Below, one piece after another: positions 9,811-19,374 of a stretch of 63,827 nt of DNA. The notes beneath the pieces were generated by a model that was given only the letters and a program-made list of their open reading frames with translations, was not told the origin of the DNA and searched no databases. The stretch covers positions 1-63,827 of the forward strand of contig CALVBH010000017.1 of NCBI GenBank assembly GCA_944325765.1. The letters run 5' to 3'. The position numbers and the translations under genes were made by a program. This DNA comes from an uncultured Bacteroidales bacterium (GTDB lineage: Bacteria > Bacteroidota > Bacteroidia > Bacteroidales > UBA932). Within the stretch, counting starts at the first letter, position 1; every line of letters starts with the position of its first letter.

Positions 9811-11658
9811 TTACCACAATGGATTCTGGACGAGGTCCTTGTTCACACCCAGTTCTATGGTAGGTACCGGAAGTACGATGTGCCGCTGCTGGACATTGGA
9901 TGCCGTGCTTGCCGATATCGCTTTAGGTACTGTGCCCGTACCGAAATTGGTATCCTGGGAGTCTTCTATGTATTCCTTCATGGAATCGTAGAATATGCCC
10001 CACCTTATCAGGTCGTATTTACGCAGGGATTCGAAACACAGTTCCCTTCCCCTTTCATTTCTGACAAGCTGCCTGAATGATTCATAGCCGTATTCTCCGA
10101 AATCCCGAGTCGCGATGCCTGCCCTGTCGCGCACTTGTTTTACATATTCGTACGAAACTTCGGTCGGGTATCCTTCATACTCGTTCTGAGCCTCGGCATA
10201 CATCAGAAGCACGTCTGAATAGCGGAGAATAGGATAATTTATCGGAGTATATGTACCCTTGTCACCCTTTACTCCTTCATAGATGACCTCACGACGGTAT
10301 TTCCCGCAGTTTCTTATGCCTATGGCTGCCGTAGGATCCGTAATCGTAGTTCTCGAATTCGACACCCTGTAAGGGGTCCTGTCGATTCCCGCCACATATT
10401 CGGCCTGAACGACACCGTCTACGGAATATGTCCATCCGGTATAATTGTAAGGGCACATGTTCCAGAACTGGCGTTTGTCCCAACCCTTCCTGCTCTGCTC
10501 CCAGAAAACACCTGCAGCAATATCCGTAGTGCAGGTTTCCCCGTCAAGTGCTATTTCATTCTCTTCATCGGTCCTGTCCGTAGCCCAGTAAAGATTCCAC
10601 AGTTTGACTGAACCGTTGTACTGGCCGTATGCGAAGTTGCAGTTCACGTCATCATACGTCCCTACCTTCGGAGAACTCTGGAGCCCGATAAGATCGCCGA
10701 TACGTCCGTTGCTCCAGGAATCCGAACTGGAACGGTTCCCGAGGAAGTCGGCTTCCCACATGGATTCGCGGTATCTCGTATCGTAGACATCCTCTATCAT
10801 ATTGATGAAAACAAGAGAATAACCGTCATGCTCGTCATTTCCCTGATTAAGCCGATGCAATCCACTGGATATTACGGCACCGGCATAGTCCATAGCCTTT
10901 CGGTAATATTCCTTTCTGAAGTCCTCGTTCCCGCTGACAGTCTCGCCGGCCATAAACAGATACAGTCTGGCGAGGATTCCTGCCATGGTAGTGGCAGTCA
11001 CCCGGGATGGAGCCTGTGTCAGATCGACCCCGCTCAGATCGAGATTCTGTCCTGCCGTCCCGTCATCCGGCACTTCGAGACCCCTGTCATGATAAATGCA
11101 TGCTTCCATTTCGCTTGCGGCCCATTTGAGCACGTCGTATTGCGGAGAAGCCTTGCAGTTCATTTCGTCTTTATTCTGGTCAGTGATGGCGACTGTCCTC
11201 AACGGGACGTCTCCCCACGCCTGCGCGAGTATGAAATGATAGAACGCCCTGAGGAAACGGGCTTCATTGTAGAACTTGCCGTCCGGGTCGAATTCCGAAC
11301 CCTCAGCCGCTTCCATGAATACGTTTGCATTGTTTATACCCTTGTAAATGGCGGTCCAGGCACCGTACACTTCGGGGGAACCTGCATTGTGCAGATACCA
11401 TACCGCATAATTAGAACCGGACGAACGGTTGTAATAGCTTAGATCATCCGTATTCGAAAGCATCAGGGAATAATAGTTCCCGTAAAAGCCCTCGTTGTTG
11501 ATCACACCGTAAACTCCGGCAAGGCTGTAAAGCATTTCCGCCTCGGACTTATAGAACTTCTCTTTGGTCAGGACAGGTGCCTCCACATCCAGAAAACTGC
11601 AGGAAACTCCGGCAAACGCCATAACAGCCAAAGCAAGTATATTGATTTTCTTCTTCAT
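9811..11658 (-). CDS. SusD/RagB-family outer-membrane glycan-binding lipoprotein
   Basis: A 615-residue product. The lipoprotein signal ends AVMAFAGVSC, and the mature start SFLDVEAPVLTKEKFYKSEAEM is typical of RagB/SusD. A TPR-like core and the C-terminal NERGRELCFESLRKYDLIRWG motif confirm the family. It forms the lid of the SusC pore and captures oligosaccharides at the cell surface. It follows the susC-like gene by 16 bases and precedes the DUF5017 lipoprotein. Given the neighbouring lyases the ligand is probably chondroitin sulfate or hyaluronan oligosaccharide (inference). Confidence 0.95.
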   Translation of the reverse strand: MKKKINILALAVMAFAGVSCSFLDVEAPVLTKEKFYKSEAEMLYSLAGVYGVINNEGFYGNYYSLMLSNTDDLSYYNRSSGSNYAVWYLHNAGSPEVYGAWTAIYKGINNANVFMEAAEGSEFDPDGKFYNEARFLRAFYHFILAQAWGDVPLRTVAITDQNKDEMNCKASPQYDVLKWAASEMEACIYHDRGLEVPDDGTAGQNLDLSGVDLTQAPSRVTATTMAGILARLYLFMAGETVSGNEDFRKEYYRKAMDYAGAVISSGLHRLNQGNDEHDGYSLVFINMIEDVYDTRYRESMWEADFLGNRSSSDSWSNGRIGDLIGLQSSPKVGTYDDVNCNFAYGQYNGSVKLWNLYWATDRTDEENEIALDGETCTTDIAAGVFWEQSRKGWDKRQFWNMCPYNYTGWTYSVDGVVQAEYVAGIDRTPYRVSNSRTTITDPTAAIGIRNCGKYRREVIYEGVKGDKGTYTPINYPILRYSDVLLMYAEAQNEYEGYPTEVSYEYVKQVRDRAGIATRDFGEYGYESFRQLVRNERGRELCFESLRKYDLIRWGIFYDSMKEYIEDSQDTNFGTGTVPKAISASTASNVQQRHIVLPVPTIELGVNKDLVQNPLW

Positions 11659-11674
11659 AACTTTTCCCTCCTTG

Positions 11675-14600
11675 TCAGAATGTGAATGAAACTCCGGCTG
11701 TCAGACCGAACGCCCTCGGATATGCAGACCAGTCGAACCCCGGTGTAAGAACGGAATTTCTGGTGGATACTTCCGGGTCAGGGCCCGAATAATTCGTCAG
11801 AGTCCAGATATTGTCCGCGGATATGTACACTCTCATGGTATCGAAGTGCATGGCTCTCAGAGCACGGCGCGGCAGGGTATAGCCGATGGATACGTTCCTG
11901 AGTTTCAGGAACGAACCGTCCTCGATGACCCTCGAAGAATATACATCCATCCCTTTGGCTCCGACTCTCGGGATATCGCTGTCCGGGTTGTCCACTGCAT
12001 CGAATCTGTCCGTGTAGGAAGAAAACATGTTCAGATTCGCCTTGGAGCCGTTCTCGAAGATAAGCCTGTTGGCATTGAGAATGTCGTTTCCATAGCTCCA
12101 GGTAAAGAAGATATTCACGTCGAAACCGTAGAAATAGAAAGAGTTTCCGAAACCGCCGGTATGCAGAGGCTGCCCGCAGCCGATGATGGTGCGGTCATTG
12201 TCATCCACAACGCCGTCCCGGTTTATGTCTCTGTACTTCGGGTCACCCGGTGCCACTTCGTTCCTCGCCACGCTCGAAAGACAGGCCACGTCGTCCCTCA
12301 ACGTATTGCCTATGAAGTCATCCTGCTTGTAGGTCCCTTCGTAAATATAGCCGTACATCATACCGGACGGCTTTCCAACCTGAGTAATGTACGGATACTG
12401 GCTGTTGTACTGGGTATCCCACGAAACAGAAGTCAGAAGGGACTGCTGTCCGGATGTCAGGGCCGTCACCTTGTTCCGGTTGAACGCGATGTTGAACGAG
12501 GTCGTCCACTGGAAATTCCGGTGGTTTATGTTCAGCGTTTCGAGAGAGAACTCCCATCCCGAGTTCCTCATCGAGCCGATATTCATCATTGCCGACTCAT
12601 AACCTGAGGATGAAGGCATGGTGGCCTGAAGCAGAAGGTCGTAGGTATTCTTCATATACCAGTCGGCAGTGAACTTGATTCTGTCATTTTCGAAGAAAGT
12701 GAGGTCGATACCTGCATTCCACTGCTCTGTCGTCTCCCATTTCAGCCTGGTATTTCCGAGTTTGCCGGGATAATAGCCGGTCATGTTGTCTCCGCCGAAC
12801 ACATAGTCACCGTTGTCGGCACTTCCAGGTGTAGTGATGATCTGCGCATAGAAGTCGTATGGAGTCGTGGTCCTGTTGTTGCCTGTCAGACCCCAAGAAA
12901 GACGGAGCTTTCCGTTCTTGAGCCAACTGCTGTCCTTCAGCAGGTCTTCCCTGTTGAAGTTCCAGGCGAGGGATGCCGACGGGAAGTAACCCCACTGGTT
13001 GTCTGTCGGGAACTTGGAAGAACCGTCGGCCCTGAATGAAGCCGTAAGATAATATTTGTACCGGTAATTATACTGCAGCCTGAACAGACCTGACATCATT
13101 CTCCAGTTATAGGTATATGGAGTGACTGTCTGATAGTGGCCTGTATGCATCCCGTCCAGTCCGAGAGCCTCTGTAGTCATATTGGTGGCACGCGTCCCCT
13201 TGTAATCCTGGTTCTGTCCCTGGAAAGTGACTCCTCCGAGCAGGGTAAGATGATGGGCCCTGTTTATGTGTTTGGTCCATGTAAGGGTGTTCTCGTTCAG
13301 CCAGGTCACCCAGTTGGTCCAGTAGATGGCGCCGTTGATACCGTTTCCGGATGGGGAACCCTCATATCCGGTATATGTCTTGGTGCCGTTGAACTCTTCC
13401 CTGCGCCTTTCCTGAAGGGTATAAGTACCGGTTACCTTCAGCACAAGGTCAGGGATAATGGTATAGGTGAGACCTATCTGGGCATTCAGGTAATCCTGTA
13501 TAGTCTTTCTGTGCTCATTGCGCACGGAAAGTGCGGGATTGAACCTGTAGTCGTTCGCATCGGCGATATCCTCGTCTATTGGAGACATCAGGAAATCGTC
13601 ATCGGGAGTGGTGTCCCAGAGAGGTTTTACGGGACGGTAACCCCATACGGAATAGAGAAGCCAGCCGGATGCCGAGGAAGCCTGTTGGGCGGCAGTAGGA
13701 TTGGTACCCTTGGTCACCGACCTCGAATAGTTCACGTTCAGGTCTGCCTTTACCTTCTTTCCTATGTTCTGCGACAGGTTTATCTTGCCCTGGTATCTCT
13801 GGAAATTCGAATTCACGATGATACCGTCCTGGTCCAGCACGGAAAAACTGGCGGCATAGCGCGTTCCGCTTTCCTTGCTGCCTCCGGAAAGTGAGATGTT
13901 GTAGTTCTGCACGAGAGCCGGCCTGTAAATCATATCCTGCCAGTCGATGGTCTTCGCATTCTTGTAATCGTCCACGGTATAAAGCCATTCTCCGTCATGG
14001 TAGAGATATGACTGGGTACCTCCGCTTGCGATAGCCATATCCGTCTGGAAATCCACAAACTCGTAGGCATCCATCAGATCGACCTTGTTGTATATCTTGT
14101 TTCCGGTCCACGACGCGCTGAAACTTACCTTCGGCTTGCCCTCTACACCCTGCTTGGTAGTAATCACCACGACGCCGTTCGCACCGCGCGCACCGTAAAT
14201 GGCCGTGGCGGAGGCATCCTTCAGGATATCTATGGACTCGATGTCGGCAGAGTTTATGGCCAGCGCCATAGAACTTTCCGAAGGGAATCCGTCGATGACA
14301 TACAGAGGCGCACTGCTCTGGGTCAGGGAGTTGTTTCCCCTGATGGTGATATTGGCCTCGGCACCGAGGGAACCGTCGGAGGTGGTAACTACCACACCGG
14401 CCACGCGACCCGTAAGAGCCTGGTCGAAATTCGTTACGGGAGCCTTCATCATCTCTCCCATATCGACCTTGCTGACAGCCCCGGTCAGGTCACGGCGCGT
14501 CACGGAACCGTATCCGACGCTGACTACTTCCGCAGCATCGAGGGAAAGCTGTTCCTCCGCCATCGAGACATTTATGGTATTGCGCTTAGAGACCGTCTCC

Positions 14601-14851
14601 TGAATCTCTTCAAAACCCAGACAAGAGAATATGAGAGTCGCAGTCGAAGGAACCGTAATGGTATAGTTGCCGTCGATATCGGTAACCGTTCCGTTGGATG
14701 TATTTCCGGATTCGTAAACCGTCACAGCCACCAGCGGCTCTCCGGACTTGTCCGTCACACGACCTTTGACCTCAGTATTCTGCGCCGACGCATCCCATGC
14801 CGATGACAGGAGAATAGCCAGCGTTGCGAAAAATACAGTTAGTTTATACAT
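11675..14851 (-). CDS. SusC/RagA-family TonB-dependent transporter
   Basis: A 1058-residue outer-membrane barrel. The signal peptide ends near ASA. A carboxypeptidase-regulatory-like domain follows (VKGRVTDKSGEPLVAVTVYESG..., about residues 27-105), then the plug starting at VVSVGYGSVTRRDLTGAVSKV, then a long beta barrel ending in an aromatic residue (GVSFTF). It imports oligosaccharides, driven by TonB, with SusD as lid. It is second in the minus operon, 77 bp after the PL8 lyase. No N-terminal STN domain is seen, so direct sigma/anti-sigma signalling is not expected. Confidence 0.96.
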   Translation of the reverse strand: MYKLTVFFATLAILLSSAWDASAQNTEVKGRVTDKSGEPLVAVTVYESGNTSNGTVTDIDGNYTITVPSTATLIFSCLGFEEIQETVSKRNTINVSMAEEQLSLDAAEVVSVGYGSVTRRDLTGAVSKVDMGEMMKAPVTNFDQALTGRVAGVVVTTSDGSLGAEANITIRGNNSLTQSSAPLYVIDGFPSESSMALAINSADIESIDILKDASATAIYGARGANGVVVITTKQGVEGKPKVSFSASWTGNKIYNKVDLMDAYEFVDFQTDMAIASGGTQSYLYHDGEWLYTVDDYKNAKTIDWQDMIYRPALVQNYNISLSGGSKESGTRYAASFSVLDQDGIIVNSNFQRYQGKINLSQNIGKKVKADLNVNYSRSVTKGTNPTAAQQASSASGWLLYSVWGYRPVKPLWDTTPDDDFLMSPIDEDIADANDYRFNPALSVRNEHRKTIQDYLNAQIGLTYTIIPDLVLKVTGTYTLQERRREEFNGTKTYTGYEGSPSGNGINGAIYWTNWVTWLNENTLTWTKHINRAHHLTLLGGVTFQGQNQDYKGTRATNMTTEALGLDGMHTGHYQTVTPYTYNWRMMSGLFRLQYNYRYKYYLTASFRADGSSKFPTDNQWGYFPSASLAWNFNREDLLKDSSWLKNGKLRLSWGLTGNNRTTTPYDFYAQIITTPGSADNGDYVFGGDNMTGYYPGKLGNTRLKWETTEQWNAGIDLTFFENDRIKFTADWYMKNTYDLLLQATMPSSSGYESAMMNIGSMRNSGWEFSLETLNINHRNFQWTTSFNIAFNRNKVTALTSGQQSLLTSVSWDTQYNSQYPYITQVGKPSGMMYGYIYEGTYKQDDFIGNTLRDDVACLSSVARNEVAPGDPKYRDINRDGVVDDNDRTIIGCGQPLHTGGFGNSFYFYGFDVNIFFTWSYGNDILNANRLIFENGSKANLNMFSSYTDRFDAVDNPDSDIPRVGAKGMDVYSSRVIEDGSFLKLRNVSIGYTLPRRALRAMHFDTMRVYISADNIWTLTNYSGPDPEVSTRNSVLTPGFDWSAYPRAFGLTAGVSFTF

Positions 14852-14928
14852 CGTTTAGATTATTAATTATATGCTATGAATAAGGTTACATTTTCAGGAC
14901 CGCCGCCCGGGACAGGCCCGAATACCGG

Positions 14929-17900
14929 TCAGATTTTCCTTATATTGAATTCCACCGGCTGACCGTGAAGACAAGTCGCCGTAATGGAAGTTTTCCCGCC
15001 TTCGCGGGCAATATCCACATTGTCCGCAGGTTCCGATAGTTCCCAGTCTCCGTCCACGACCACTTTCCTGAGCAAAGGCTGGCTCGGCTGCGGCGTGGTA
15101 TAGGCTTTCTGCGTAATACCCAGATCAGGCGTGCAGATGCTCATCACTACCGTTCCGTCCCCGGCCGTCCGCTCCATTACCATGGTTTCCGCATCTATAG
15201 ATACCACAGGAAGACAAGGCTTCGCGTCCTTTCCCTTCGGCAGAGCCGCAAGACCTTCGGCTGAAGCCGCGCTGTCATACGCCCCGTAGCAGGCGTATGC
15301 GGTAATTCCCGTAATATGGTCGTTCACCACATGGGCATCGTTGTCGCGGCGTATGACCGTATACGGCAGTTTCTTCGAGAACTGCTTCACTTCCTTGCCT
15401 GCGGGCTGGACAAGCATCATATACTCGTAGGATGCATTGTCCGGAGACACTCCATGGTCGATATATGCCGTTACGAAGTCACCTGTACCCTCTTTCTTTC
15501 TCGTATCGGACGGGGATGTCTGTGTCTGCTTCACCACTGTCAGACCCGCTGCATCGGGAATGATGAACCAGTTTCCGAGAGGGTCATTCAGGACTGCCTG
15601 TCCTTCTCTCGCAAACCTGTATGTGGACGGGAACGGAAAATCACCGAAGAAATCATCGTTTATGTCCACTATCAGGCCTTCCCTGTCCTCTATCTTCAGC
15701 TGGAACAGCGTGGTCTCTGTCGGATAGCCGTAATTTTTCGTATTCGAAATTCCGCTTCCGAGATATATTATCCTGTTGTCGAAACAGAATACGCTCTTGG
15801 TGGCAGTCGCGCCAGCACAGAAATTCACCCTGTCTTTCTCCACGTATGTAAATGCCATCATACCGTTCCGCTTCTCCAAAGAGGAGACTCCCGGAAAACG
15901 GGAATCGTTCCGCTCCATAAGCGTACCTTTCAGAGGGCTGTTCAGCATATCGAAAGGCAGATGGACAGTCGTGGCTCCAGGCACTCTGTTCCAGTCCCAG
16001 CCTTCCTGGGAAAAGCCGCTCGCCTTCGCCGACACCGGTTTTCCGCTGCCTATGAGCTGGACCGTACCGTAACTCTGATATCTTCCGAAACGGTTGTCGG
16101 CCGCATATATTTCAGCACTCCACACATCGGAATTATAAGCCTTGAGGGAAAGCATCCAGTTATCGCGGCGATGAATGCCGAGGGCGGCATAATTCAGTAC
16201 GAAAAAGCCTTCTGGAGCGGCAGACGCGCCTGAAACCCCGGCCTTGCGAAGCGCGGATACGCTTTCCTGGTTCGCACCTCCGAGATAAAGGTACGCCCCG
16301 CCCAAATCGGGATCGGCAGCCAGGCCGGAACCGGTCAGGTCACCCAGAAGGGCGAGAGCCGCGAAAGCTTCTATGTCAGCCTTCGGAATAAATCCGTTGA
16401 ACGGATGACGCCCGCAGATACCTACTCCCCAGTCAGTAAGATTACAGTAGTCGCGCAAAGTGAGCAATGCATGCTTGAATGTCTTTCTGGCTTCTTCTGT
16501 GATGACGAAATCCGTCCCGTTGGTATAGTTGCAGAAATCTCCCAGGGCAGCAAAGGCGCCCACGGAATATGCCGGATAATGTCCTCCATGATGGAAGGAG
16601 GTCCCGTCTACCTTGAAGCCGCCGAGCGTTCCCGGAGAATATGATATGGAACCCGACACCCATCTTCCCAGTGCCGCCATCTTAGCATACCTCTCGGACG
16701 GGTCCGGGGTCATCATCGCAGCTATCTCCTTTGCCTCCAACAGGGTATGCCAGCTGTCCAGGATTTCGTCCCTGCCGTACACGAACGGAAGCCTTGTTTC
16801 CTGCAGGCCGCTCCAGTACTCCAGGACCTTCTGATATTCTTCAAGTTTGCCGGCAGCGGCTATTTCATCCCTGAGAAGCCAGAGTCCGCGGTAGAGCTCC
16901 CTTATCTGATAGCCGTAGTGATGGTTCGTACCCTGTCCGCTTCCGTATGCAAAGCCCTGGTCTATGGCATGGTCCATTCCGACGAACACCTTGTCGAGAT
17001 TCGCCTTGTTCCCCGTGTACGCATAATCCTGGGCATAATAGTAAATCATCTGGCCGATATAACGGATTCTCATCTCCCCGCGCGCGTTGTTGAACTCATC
17101 GTCACTAAGCAGAGGAGCCCCGATAACCGAACCGTCCGGCAGACGCCGCATACCATATTTATTATATGTATCATCGGCCCTCGGAATCAGCGTACCCGTG
17201 ACGTAATTCTGGCTGGAGCTTCCGGACTTGATGAACCTGTCCATCCTTTCCTCGACAGTATCCAGCATCTTCTGCTGTTCTTCAGTAACCGGCGTCACTT
17301 CCAGGGAGGGATACTGCTCCCACTCCCACAGACGGCACCAGTGCCACATGTTCCTTTTCAGATTATAATTGTTCTGAGGAATCTGCATATCCGGGGTAAT
17401 CTGGTCGTGCAGTTTGTTTCTCGAAAATGTCACCCTGTCCACGAAAATGGTCCCTTCCGGCACGGAAGCCGGAGGAGTGACGGTCATCCTGGCTACGTTC
17501 ACGGCCCTGTCGGCGAGTTTTCTGTCACCGTAATGCCCGTAAGGACATGGCATGTCGATATACTTTATCCAGGCTGTACGCCACCCCTTGAAATCCATAT
17601 TGAAATCGAAATGGCAGATTTCCTCTTCGCTCCAGTTCCAGAAAGTAAAACGCAGCGGGGCATCCATCGGGGCGGTATTGTAAATCCATATTATGATGCC
17701 GGCTCCGTTCACTTTCATGGAAGCCTCGATCTCCGTGCAGTTGTTGAACGCCAGGGCAGCCTGGCCCTTCCACGTGAATTTCACCGAAGACTTGCCGTCC
17801 TTGAACTTTTCCCCGGAAGACACTGCGGTACCGTTACCGATTACCTTGAGGAATCCGGGAACGCCGGATTCGAAATCATATTGGGAATTAATAGCCGCAT

Positions 17901-17958
17901 TCGATATCGATGAAAAACACCAGAAAAATGAAAGTGCAATCAGGCAGATTCGTTTCAT
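14929..17958 (-). CDS. Chondroitin/hyaluronan lyase, polysaccharide lyase family 8 (chondroitinase ABC-like)
   Basis: A 1009-residue secreted lyase starting at the ATG at 17958 (MKRICLIALSFFWCFSSISNA, signal peptide); the upstream extension of the frame was rejected. The N-terminal jelly-roll domain (to ~200) and helical catalytic domain resemble Proteus chondroitinase ABC I. The motif H457-GGHYPA-Y464 aligns with its catalytic His501/Tyr508, Arg517 in CGRHPFNG with Arg560, and the Glu of SAEIY (about 616) is a candidate for Glu653. A super-sandwich C-terminal region follows. Expected reaction: beta-elimination of galactosaminoglycans, and possibly hyaluronan, to unsaturated disaccharides. 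First gene of the minus PUL operon, divergent from GH88. Confidence 0.9.
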   Translation of the reverse strand: MKRICLIALSFFWCFSSISNAAINSQYDFESGVPGFLKVIGNGTAVSSGEKFKDGKSSVKFTWKGQAALAFNNCTEIEASMKVNGAGIIIWIYNTAPMDAPLRFTFWNWSEEEICHFDFNMDFKGWRTAWIKYIDMPCPYGHYGDRKLADRAVNVARMTVTPPASVPEGTIFVDRVTFSRNKLHDQITPDMQIPQNNYNLKRNMWHWCRLWEWEQYPSLEVTPVTEEQQKMLDTVEERMDRFIKSGSSSQNYVTGTLIPRADDTYNKYGMRRLPDGSVIGAPLLSDDEFNNARGEMRIRYIGQMIYYYAQDYAYTGNKANLDKVFVGMDHAIDQGFAYGSGQGTNHHYGYQIRELYRGLWLLRDEIAAAGKLEEYQKVLEYWSGLQETRLPFVYGRDEILDSWHTLLEAKEIAAMMTPDPSERYAKMAALGRWVSGSISYSPGTLGGFKVDGTSFHHGGHYPAYSVGAFAALGDFCNYTNGTDFVITEEARKTFKHALLTLRDYCNLTDWGVGICGRHPFNGFIPKADIEAFAALALLGDLTGSGLAADPDLGGAYLYLGGANQESVSALRKAGVSGASAAPEGFFVLNYAALGIHRRDNWMLSLKAYNSDVWSAEIYAADNRFGRYQSYGTVQLIGSGKPVSAKASGFSQEGWDWNRVPGATTVHLPFDMLNSPLKGTLMERNDSRFPGVSSLEKRNGMMAFTYVEKDRVNFCAGATATKSVFCFDNRIIYLGSGISNTKNYGYPTETTLFQLKIEDREGLIVDINDDFFGDFPFPSTYRFAREGQAVLNDPLGNWFIIPDAAGLTVVKQTQTSPSDTRKKEGTGDFVTAYIDHGVSPDNASYEYMMLVQPAGKEVKQFSKKLPYTVIRRDNDAHVVNDHITGITAYACYGAYDSAASAEGLAALPKGKDAKPCLPVVSIDAETMVMERTAGDGTVVMSICTPDLGITQKAYTTPQPSQPLLRKVVVDGDWELSEPADNVDIAREGGKTSITATCLHGQPVEFNIRKI

Positions 17959-18000
17959 GAAGTTATTAAAGTTATTAATTATGGTTAAATTAGATTTTGA

Positions 18001-18031
18001 CAAAATTACAATTAATTTTTGAACGGACAAG
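18001..18031 (-). promoter_or_regulatory. Promoter of the minus PUL operon
   Basis: On the minus strand CTTG (18028-18031), 19 bases, then TAATTTTG (18001-18008). This is a close match to the Bacteroidota promoter, 43 bases upstream of the PL8 lyase start. Confidence 0.65.
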
Positions 18032-18089
18032 ACGATTTCCGGACAAAATCGAACCTTGAGAGAGAAAAACAAACTATCGCAATTTTTCG

Positions 18090-18120
18090 CTTGCCATCCC
18101 GAAGATTTTCACTAAATTCG
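18090..18120 (+). promoter_or_regulatory. Promoter of the plus PUL operon
   Basis: CTTG (18090-18093), 19 bases, then TAAATTCG (18113-18120), one base off TAnnTTTG, 47 bases before the GH88 start. With the minus promoter at 18001-18031 it makes a compact divergent control region where a PUL regulator should bind. Confidence 0.55.
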
Positions 18121-18167
18121 CAAAAATTGTAACCGTACACGGGACTAATAACTCAAACTATAATACA

Positions 18168-19373
18168 ATGAAATTCAAATTCTTTTCTTTGCTGGCGCTG
18201 ACGGTGGCCGCCGTCCAGTGCGCCCCCAAGAACGACATTATCCGGAACAACACAGACAATGCCTGCATCCAGTTGAAATCTCTGGTAGAGGCATCTGAAG
18301 CTGGAGATACCGTACGCATTCCGTCGACATTCATAAACGGGGAAATAGTATACGTTCCTACGGATGACTGGGTCAGCGGCTTTTTCGCCGGAACCCTGTG
18401 GTATATGTACGAACTGACAGGAGACGAATACTGGGCTGAACATGCACGGAAACATACGGAAATACTCGACACCATACAGTATCTGACCTGGCACCACGAT
18501 GTGGGTTTCATGGTTTATGACAGTTACGGGAACGGGCTAAGGCTCAAGAATATAGACGGATACAAGAAGGTCATAGAAAACACTGCGAAATCCCTCTCCA
18601 CGAGATTCAGGCCGGAAGCGGGCATTCTCCAGTCGTGGAATGTCGACAGGGGCTGGCAGGCTGAAAGAGGATGGAAGTGCCCTGTCATCATAGACAATAT
18701 GATGAATCTTGAACTGCTCTTCAAGGCTACGGAGTTCACCGGAGATTCGACATACGCGAAAATAGCCGTCAGCCATGCAGACAAGACCCTGGAAAACCAT
18801 TACCGCCCGGACTACAGTACCTATCACGTTGTCGACTACGATGACGAAACAGGCGCGATAAGAGGCAAATACACGGCACAGGGCTATGCCGACGAATCAG
18901 GCTGGGCAAGAGGCCAGGCCTGGTCCATTTACGGTTTCACGATGGCATACCGTTTCACTTCGGATCCGAAATATCTCGAAAGAGCCGAAAAAGTGGCTGA
19001 ATACCTGTTCAACCATCCGAACATGCCGGAAGACCTCGTTCCTTACTGGGATTTCGACTGCCCTGACATCCCGGACACATACAGAGACGCGTCATCGGCG
19101 GCCATCATAGCTTCCGCACTGTATGAACTCAGCTACCACACAAAGAAAGCCGGATACAAGGAAACTGCCGACAAGATCATAGAGTCGCTTTCCTCTCCTG
19201 CATACAGGGCGGAGCCGGGCACGAACGGAGGATTTATCCTCATGCATTCCGTCGGCAGCATTCCGCACGGGAGCTGCATAGACGTACCACTCAATTACGC
19301 CGACTACTATTTCCTCGAAGCACTCATCAGGAAAGGCAATATCGAAAAGGGCCTGGCGCCGGTAACGAAGTAA
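18168..19373 (+). CDS. Unsaturated glucuronyl hydrolase, GH88
   Basis: A 401-residue hydrolase removing the 4,5-unsaturated uronic acid that lyases leave on glycosaminoglycan disaccharides. The (alpha/alpha)6 barrel signature residues are Asp111 in HHDVGFM and Asp176 in PVIIDNMMNLEL, matching the two catalytic Asp residues known in bacterial UGL. The N-terminus has a lipoprotein-like leader (LLALTVAAVQCAPKN), suggesting a periplasmic, lipid-anchored enzyme. The next gene starts one base after its stop. This gene is the strongest functional link between the lyases and sugar catabolism. Confidence 0.93.
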   Translation: MKFKFFSLLALTVAAVQCAPKNDIIRNNTDNACIQLKSLVEASEAGDTVRIPSTFINGEIVYVPTDDWVSGFFAGTLWYMYELTGDEYWAEHARKHTEILDTIQYLTWHHDVGFMVYDSYGNGLRLKNIDGYKKVIENTAKSLSTRFRPEAGILQSWNVDRGWQAERGWKCPVIIDNMMNLELLFKATEFTGDSTYAKIAVSHADKTLENHYRPDYSTYHVVDYDDETGAIRGKYTAQGYADESGWARGQAWSIYGFTMAYRFTSDPKYLERAEKVAEYLFNHPNMPEDLVPYWDFDCPDIPDTYRDASSAAIIASALYELSYHTKKAGYKETADKIIESLSSPAYRAEPGTNGGFILMHSVGSIPHGSCIDVPLNYADYYFLEALIRKGNIEKGLAPVTK

Positions 19374-19374
19374 T

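Noticed and set aside
14852-14928. Internal terminator or riboswitch between the PL8 lyase and susC
   Set aside because: Only short GC-rich pairings without a T run or known aptamer pattern; the operon is best read as continuous.
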